Positions 59,997-64,000 of a stretch of DNA of 64,000 nt are shown here, in pieces. The notes beneath the pieces were generated by a model that saw nothing but the letters and a program-made list of their open reading frames with translations, was not told where the DNA came from and did not search any database. The stretch is from the NCBI RefSeq assembly GCF_001953875.1, contig NZ_MQUR01000008.1, positions 1 to 64,000 of the forward strand, in the 5' to 3' direction. Each line of letters opens with the position of its first letter. Position 1 is the stretch's first letter. The position numbers were made by a program, and so were the translations under genes. The stretch is from Streptomyces amritsarensis. Its GTDB lineage: Bacteria; Actinomycetota; Actinomycetes; Streptomycetales; Streptomycetaceae.

Positions 59997-62087
59997 CTAA
60001 GCGACCTCGACGCCGTACTCCCGCAGGAGGTCCTCCAGACCGCCGCGGTAGCCCTTGCCGCCGATCACGAAGTCCCAGTCGCCGTTCGGCCTGCGCCGGA
60101 ACGAGCCGAGGACCAGCGCGGTTTCGCCCGCCCGGCCGTCGGAGACCTCCAGCTGCCCGGCCTCCGCGCCCGCCGCGTCCAGGAGCCGGATCCGGGCGTC
60201 GGTGAAACCGGCCAGGTCGCCATGCGGATCGGCTTCCGGGTCCACGGCGGCCACGAGCACCAGCCGGTCGGCCTCGCGCGGCAGGGAGTCGAAGGAGACC
60301 TCCAGCGCCGCCTTGTCCGGCGCCGCGTGCGCCCGGGCCCGTACCGCGCCGTCCGGGGTGCGCGGGTTGTTGAAGAACACGAAGTGGTCCTCGCTGAGCA
60401 CCCGGTTGCCCGCGCAGACCAGGGCGCACACGTCCAGCGCGACCCGGCCCGACCAGGTCATGCCGAGCACGTTGTGGTCGTCCGGCGGCGCGGGTTGCGC
60501 AGCGCGCTGCGCGGGGACCGGGCCCGCCGGGCCGCCGCCGAGGCGGCCGCGCAGCCCGTACTGGTGCAGGAGCTCCACCAGCTTCTCCCCGGGAACCAAC
60601 TCCAGCGGCTTGCCGTTGGAGAAGGTGTACGACGTCGGCCCGAAGGACGAGGTGGTGACCAGCACCCCCTTGTTCGCGCCCTTGTCCTGGACCGTGCCGT
60701 ACAGGTCCCGTACCGCGGTGGGCGGCACGGTGTTGCGGTAGCGCTTGACCTGGACCACGATCCGGCCGCCGGTGATCGGGGAAGGGTCGTTCGCCTCGAT
60801 GTCGACGCCGCCGTCGCCGGACCGCTGCGTGGTCACCGCCTCCATGCCCATCGCCCGGAAGAGCTCCGCCACCAGGTTCTCGAAGGCGATCGGGTCCATG
60901 GCGAAGAGGTCCGGCTCGTCCTCCTCGCCGCCCGTGTGCCCGCCGTGGCTGACGACTCCGCCGCCGACCTCGTCGGGCCTGCGCCCGGCGCGTACGGCCG
61001 TCAGCTGGTCGGGCCGCGCCGACAGCTGCCCGCGCAACCCCTCCACCAGGCAGTCGACCGCGCTGACCTGCTCCAGCCGAAGCCCCGCGAAGGCGGAGCG
61101 GGCCGCCGCCACGGAAGCGAGCACGATCTGCGCCTCCTGCCCCGTCACCGGATCGTGGTCGTCCACGAAGCCGTTGACCACGACGGACTCGAGCGCGCCG
61201 AACTCGTCCGCGGCGTACAGCTCGCGCGCCACCAGCAGCAGGCACTGGGCCAGCAGGTCCCGGTACAGCGCGCGCCGCTGTGTGGCGGGGCGAGCCGTCT
61301 CCTTGTCCTGGTCCGTACTCGGCATGTACCGCACCGACTTGGCCTCGGGAACCACCTGGAATCCCGGCAGCTGCCAGTCCAGCACCAGCTCGCGCGCGCC
61401 CGGATCATAGGCGGCGGCCAGCTGCCTGGGCAGTGCCTCGGGCCAGGCGGTGGAGGCGTAGAGGGCGGCCGAGAAGTACTCCACGGCGGCATCGGCGTCA
61501 CCCGCGCGCAGCGCCCTGGCCAGCTCGGCGAGACCGTTGTTGTGCTCCCGGATCCCGGCGAGCTGCTGCGCCGCCCACTGGTCGTACTGCTGCCGGTACG
61601 CCGCCAGTTGCTGCTGCCGCTGCATCTCGGCGGCATGCGCCGCCTGCCAGGCCTGGGTGTAGCGGGCGTGGGCCTCGCGCTCCGCCTGCGCCCGGCGGTT
61701 CGGGCCGAGGGCCCAGCCGCTGCTCTGCTGCTGGAACTGCTCAAGGCGCGGCATGGGCAGCGGATGGGCGAGATTCCCCGGGGCGAAGGGCTCCAGCTGC
61801 TCCGGCCTGACCAGTGCGGCGGTACGGAACGCCGGTGCCCGGCAGCCCGCGGCCAGCAGCCCCTGGAGCGCGGAGACCTCCGCCTCGATGCGCTCCGTAC
61901 GCCGTCGTGCCTCGGCCTCGCGATGCTGCCGGTAGGCGGCCTGCTGCTCGCGCTGCCCCCGGGCCGCCTCGCGTTCGTACGCGCGTTGTCGGCGTTCCGC
62001 CTCGCGGTGCTGGATCTGCTGCGTCTGCTGCATGCGGCGCTGGGCCTCGGCCCAGTCCCCGATCAATCCGCCCGACCGACGACTCAT
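59997..62087 (-). CDS. Coiled-coil / Mrr-type nuclease / TerD fusion protein
   Basis: A 696-residue protein with three parts. Residues 5-170 or so are a Gln/Arg/Ala-rich coiled coil (QQTQQIQHREAERRQRAY and similar heptads). Residues 390-500 or so are an Mrr-type PD-(D/E)xK nuclease domain: DPIAFENLVAELFRAMG, catalytic Asp in SGDGGVDIEA and QVK in RIVVQVKRYRNTV. Residues 535-695 or so are a TerD domain (GMTWSGRVALDVCALVCAG, GDWDFVIGGKGYRGGLEDLL), the calcium-binding fold of tellurium-resistance and stress systems. I start at ATG 62087; a GTG at 62111 is also open. It may cut DNA in response to a signal sensed by TerD; that is inference. Confidence 0.85.
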   Translation of the reverse strand: MSRRSGGLIGDWAEAQRRMQQTQQIQHREAERRQRAYEREAARGQREQQAAYRQHREAEARRRTERIEAEVSALQGLLAAGCRAPAFRTAALVRPEQLEPFAPGNLAHPLPMPRLEQFQQQSSGWALGPNRRAQAEREAHARYTQAWQAAHAAEMQRQQQLAAYRQQYDQWAAQQLAGIREHNNGLAELARALRAGDADAAVEYFSAALYASTAWPEALPRQLAAAYDPGARELVLDWQLPGFQVVPEAKSVRYMPSTDQDKETARPATQRRALYRDLLAQCLLLVARELYAADEFGALESVVVNGFVDDHDPVTGQEAQIVLASVAAARSAFAGLRLEQVSAVDCLVEGLRGQLSARPDQLTAVRAGRRPDEVGGGVVSHGGHTGGEEDEPDLFAMDPIAFENLVAELFRAMGMEAVTTQRSGDGGVDIEANDPSPITGGRIVVQVKRYRNTVPPTAVRDLYGTVQDKGANKGVLVTTSSFGPTSYTFSNGKPLELVPGEKLVELLHQYGLRGRLGGGPAGPVPAQRAAQPAPPDDHNVLGMTWSGRVALDVCALVCAGNRVLSEDHFVFFNNPRTPDGAVRARAHAAPDKAALEVSFDSLPREADRLVLVAAVDPEADPHGDLAGFTDARIRLLDAAGAEAGQLEVSDGRAGETALVLGSFRRRPNGDWDFVIGGKGYRGGLEDLLREYGVEVA

Positions 62088-62142
62088 CAGCTCTGTGTTC
62101 TCCCGCCCCACCCGACAGTGCCAAGAGGGAAAACACTAGTCG

Positions 62143-62183
62143 CCATTCGGGTGGTACGTCCCCCGGACGTACCACCCGAATGG
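62143..62183 (-). terminator. Terminator of parC
   Basis: A perfect 19-bp stem (arms 62143-62161 and 62165-62183) with a CCC loop, 11 bp beyond the parC stop on the minus strand. It is one of the longest perfect hairpins in the window. Confidence 0.85.
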
Positions 62184-62193
62184 TCTGGAACCC

Positions 62194-64000
62194 CTACAGT
62201 GCGGGTCCCGCCAGCGTCGCCACGGCCGCCGGCAGGGCCGCACCCGAGCCGTCCCGGCGCGGGTCCGGGGCCGGCAGGGCGGCAGGAGCGCCGTTCGCCG
62301 CCGCCGCGCGGGCGGGGGCGCCGCCGGCCCAGGCCAGCACCAGCAGGTCCTCGCCCTTCAGGAACCGCTGGCAGCGCACGCCGCCGGTGGCCCGGCCCTT
62401 GCGCGGGTACTGGTCGAACGGGGTCAGCTTCCCGGACAGCACCGAGTCGTCCAGGGTCCCGTGCGAGCCGGCCACCGTGAACACCACCGCGTCCCGGCCC
62501 GGGTCGACGGCCGAGAAGTGGATCACCTTGGCGTTCTCGGAGAGCTTGATCCCCGCCATGCCGCCCGCCGGACGGCCCTGCGGGCGCACCTGGGACGCCG
62601 GGTAGCGCAGCAGCTGGGCGTCGTCGGTGATGAAGACCAGGTCCTCCTCGCCCGTGCGCAGCTCGACCGCGCCGACGATCCGGTCGCCGTCCTTGAGGGT
62701 GATGACCTCCAGCTCGTCCTTGTTCGCCGGGTAGTCCGGGACGACTCGCTTGACCACGCCCTGCTCGGTGCCGAGCGCCAGCCCCTGGGAGGACTCGTCC
62801 AGCGAGGTCAGGCAGACCACCTTCTCGTCCGCCTCCAGCCCGGAGAGGAACTCCGAGACCGGCGCGCCGCCCGCGAGGTTCGGCGCTGCGTGCGTGTCCG
62901 GCAGCTGCGGCAGGTCGATCACCGACAGCCGCAGCAGCCGGCCAGCGGAGGTGACCACGCCGACGTCGGCCCGCGCGGTCGCCGCGACCTGCGAGACGAT
63001 CAGGTCGTGCTTGGCCCGGGCGCCGCCCTCGTCCTGCGGCAGCGGCTCGCCGTTCGCCGTACGGGCCAGCAGGCCCGTCGAGGACAGCAGCACCCGGCAC
63101 GGGTCGTCCGCGACCTCCAGCGGAACGGCGGCCACCGCGGTGCCCGCCGACTCCAGCAGGACCGTGCGGCGCTCGGTGCCGAACTTCTTGGCGACGGCGG
63201 CCAGTTCCGCGGAGACCAGCTTGCGCAGCTCGTTGTCGGACTCCAGGATCCCGGTGAGCTCGTCGATCTCGCCCGTCAGCCGGTCGCGCTCCGACTCCAG
63301 CTCCAGGCGGTCGAACTTGGTGAGCCGGCGCAGCGGGGTGTCCAGGATGTACTGGGTCTGGGTCTCGCTGAGCGAGAACCGCTCGATGAGCCGGGCCTTG
63401 GCCTGGGCGGAGTTCTCGCTGTCGCGGATCAGCCGGATGACCTCGTCGATGTCGACGAGGGCCACGAGCAGGCCCTCGACGAGGTGCAGCCGGTCCCGGC
63501 GCTTGGTGCGGCGGAACTCGCTGCGCCGCCGGACGACCTCGAAGCGGTGGTCGAGGTAGACCTCCAGCAGTTCCTTGAGGCCGAGGGTGAGCGGCTGGCC
63601 GTCCACCAGCGCCACGTTGTTGATGCCGAAGGACTCCTCCATCGGCGTCAGCTTGTACAGCTGCTCCAGCACGGCCTCCGGGTGGAAGCCGTTCTTGATC
63701 TCGATGACCAGGCGCAGGCCGTGGGCGCGGTCGGTGAGGTCCTTGACGTCGGCGATGCCCTGGAGCTTCTTCGAGCCGACCAGGTCCTTGATCTTCGCGA
63801 TGACCTTCTCGGGGCCGACCGTGAAGGGAAGTTCGGTGACGACCAGGCCCTTGCGGCGGGCCGTCACGTTCTCCACGGCCACCGTCGCGCGGATCTTGAA
63901 GGAGCCGCGGCCGTTCTCGTAGGCGTCCTTGATGCCCGAGAGGCCGACGATCCGGCCGCCCGTGGGCAGGTCGGGACCCGGGACGAAGCGCATCAGCGCC
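62194..64000 (-). CDS. parC: DNA topoisomerase IV subunit A (ParC), C-terminal part
   Basis: The last 600 or so codons of a type IIA topoisomerase A subunit; the N-terminus with the active-site Tyr lies beyond the window. Visible are the FVPGPDLPTGG segment, the coiled coil with LSLSETQTQYILD-like FSLSETQTQYILDTPLRRLT, and a beta-propeller C-terminal domain whose blades have GRLLRLSVIDLP, GVVKRVVPDYP, AQLLRYPASQVRPQGRPAGG and GKLTPFDQYPRKGRATGG. The GyrA-box QRRGGKG is not seen, supporting ParC over GyrA. It ends in an Ala/Pro-rich tail. It pairs with parE at 47797-49917. Confidence 0.9.
   Translation of the reverse strand, partial: ALMRFVPGPDLPTGGRIVGLSGIKDAYENGRGSFKIRATVAVENVTARRKGLVVTELPFTVGPEKVIAKIKDLVGSKKLQGIADVKDLTDRAHGLRLVIEIKNGFHPEAVLEQLYKLTPMEESFGINNVALVDGQPLTLGLKELLEVYLDHRFEVVRRRSEFRRTKRRDRLHLVEGLLVALVDIDEVIRLIRDSENSAQAKARLIERFSLSETQTQYILDTPLRRLTKFDRLELESERDRLTGEIDELTGILESDNELRKLVSAELAAVAKKFGTERRTVLLESAGTAVAAVPLEVADDPCRVLLSSTGLLARTANGEPLPQDEGGARAKHDLIVSQVAATARADVGVVTSAGRLLRLSVIDLPQLPDTHAAPNLAGGAPVSEFLSGLEADEKVVCLTSLDESSQGLALGTEQGVVKRVVPDYPANKDELEVITLKDGDRIVGAVELRTGEEDLVFITDDAQLLRYPASQVRPQGRPAGGMAGIKLSENAKVIHFSAVDPGRDAVVFTVAGSHGTLDDSVLSGKLTPFDQYPRKGRATGGVRCQRFLKGEDLLVLAWAGGAPARAAAANGAPAALPAPDPRRDGSGAALPAAVATLAGPAL

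Noticed and set aside
1..64000. tRNA, rRNA, CRISPR, insertion sequences, phage or plasmid genes
   Set aside because: Reading both strands I saw no cloverleaf-type tRNA, no repeat-spacer array, no transposase or integrase domain, and no attachment-site repeat. A tRNAscan or Infernal run would settle small RNAs.

Overview
The window is chromosomal DNA from a Streptomyces or very close relative. It has very high GC with strongly GC-rich third codon positions, frequent GTG starts, and a run of genes that in Streptomyces coelicolor lie together in the SCO5791-SCO5836 region: miaA, dapF, a RelA/SpoT homologue, hflX, dinG-like helicase, lexA, nrdR-nrdJ, rnhB, recQ-like, whiH, hrdB, parE and parC. 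The S. coelicolor comparison comes from memory, not from a search. I saw no tRNA, rRNA, CRISPR array, insertion sequence or phage gene.

Layout. 1-9200: a minus-strand antitoxin-like pair, then miaA, a small membrane protein, dapF, the RelA/SpoT homologue, a secreted M1 metallopeptidase and hflX. 9201-10370: an oppositely oriented trypsin-like lipoprotein. 10605-17118: a four-gene NRPS-independent siderophore operon (aminotransferase, NIS synthetase, GNAT acyltransferase, second NIS synthetase). 17173-24029: DNA repair and deoxynucleotide supply, with a DinG/XPD-type helicase, lexA (perfect SOS box) and nrdRJ (two correctly spaced NrdR boxes). 24168-33073: mixed small metabolic genes, an MFS exporter broken by a frameshift beside its TetR regulator and two operators, and rnhB. 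33318-42824: an unrecognised conserved protein, a RecQ helicase fused to a phosphoribosyltransferase-like domain, a DUF4192 protein, a glycogen-debranching-like protein, a Nudix/NrtR-like regulator and an ABC transporter fusion. 43016-45870: the sporulation regulator whiH directly upstream of the principal sigma factor hrdB. 46005-64000: a secreted trypsin, topoisomerase IV subunit B (parE), and between it and the partial subunit A gene (parC) a 12-kb segment. That segment holds a DUF485/solute:sodium symporter pair, a CitA/CitB-type two-component system, a divergent pair of citrate-synthase genes (one with an N-terminal DNA-binding domain), a CobW GTPase, a CAP-domain protein and an Mrr nuclease-TerD fusion.

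How the parts work together. LexA controls the SOS response and NrdR controls the B12-dependent ribonucleotide reductase beside it, so DNA damage and precursor supply are neighbours. MiaA, HflX and the RelA/SpoT homologue act on translation and stress, and WhiH and HrdB on development and transcription. The least explained parts are the siderophore operon, which lacks the decarboxylase and monooxygenase expected from the rhizobactin pathway; the divergent citrate-synthase pair, whose shared promoter carries a perfect inverted repeat; and the Mrr-TerD operon. Many genes here have a TANNNT hexamer 6-8 nt before a start codon with no Shine-Dalgarno sequence, which suggests leaderless transcription.
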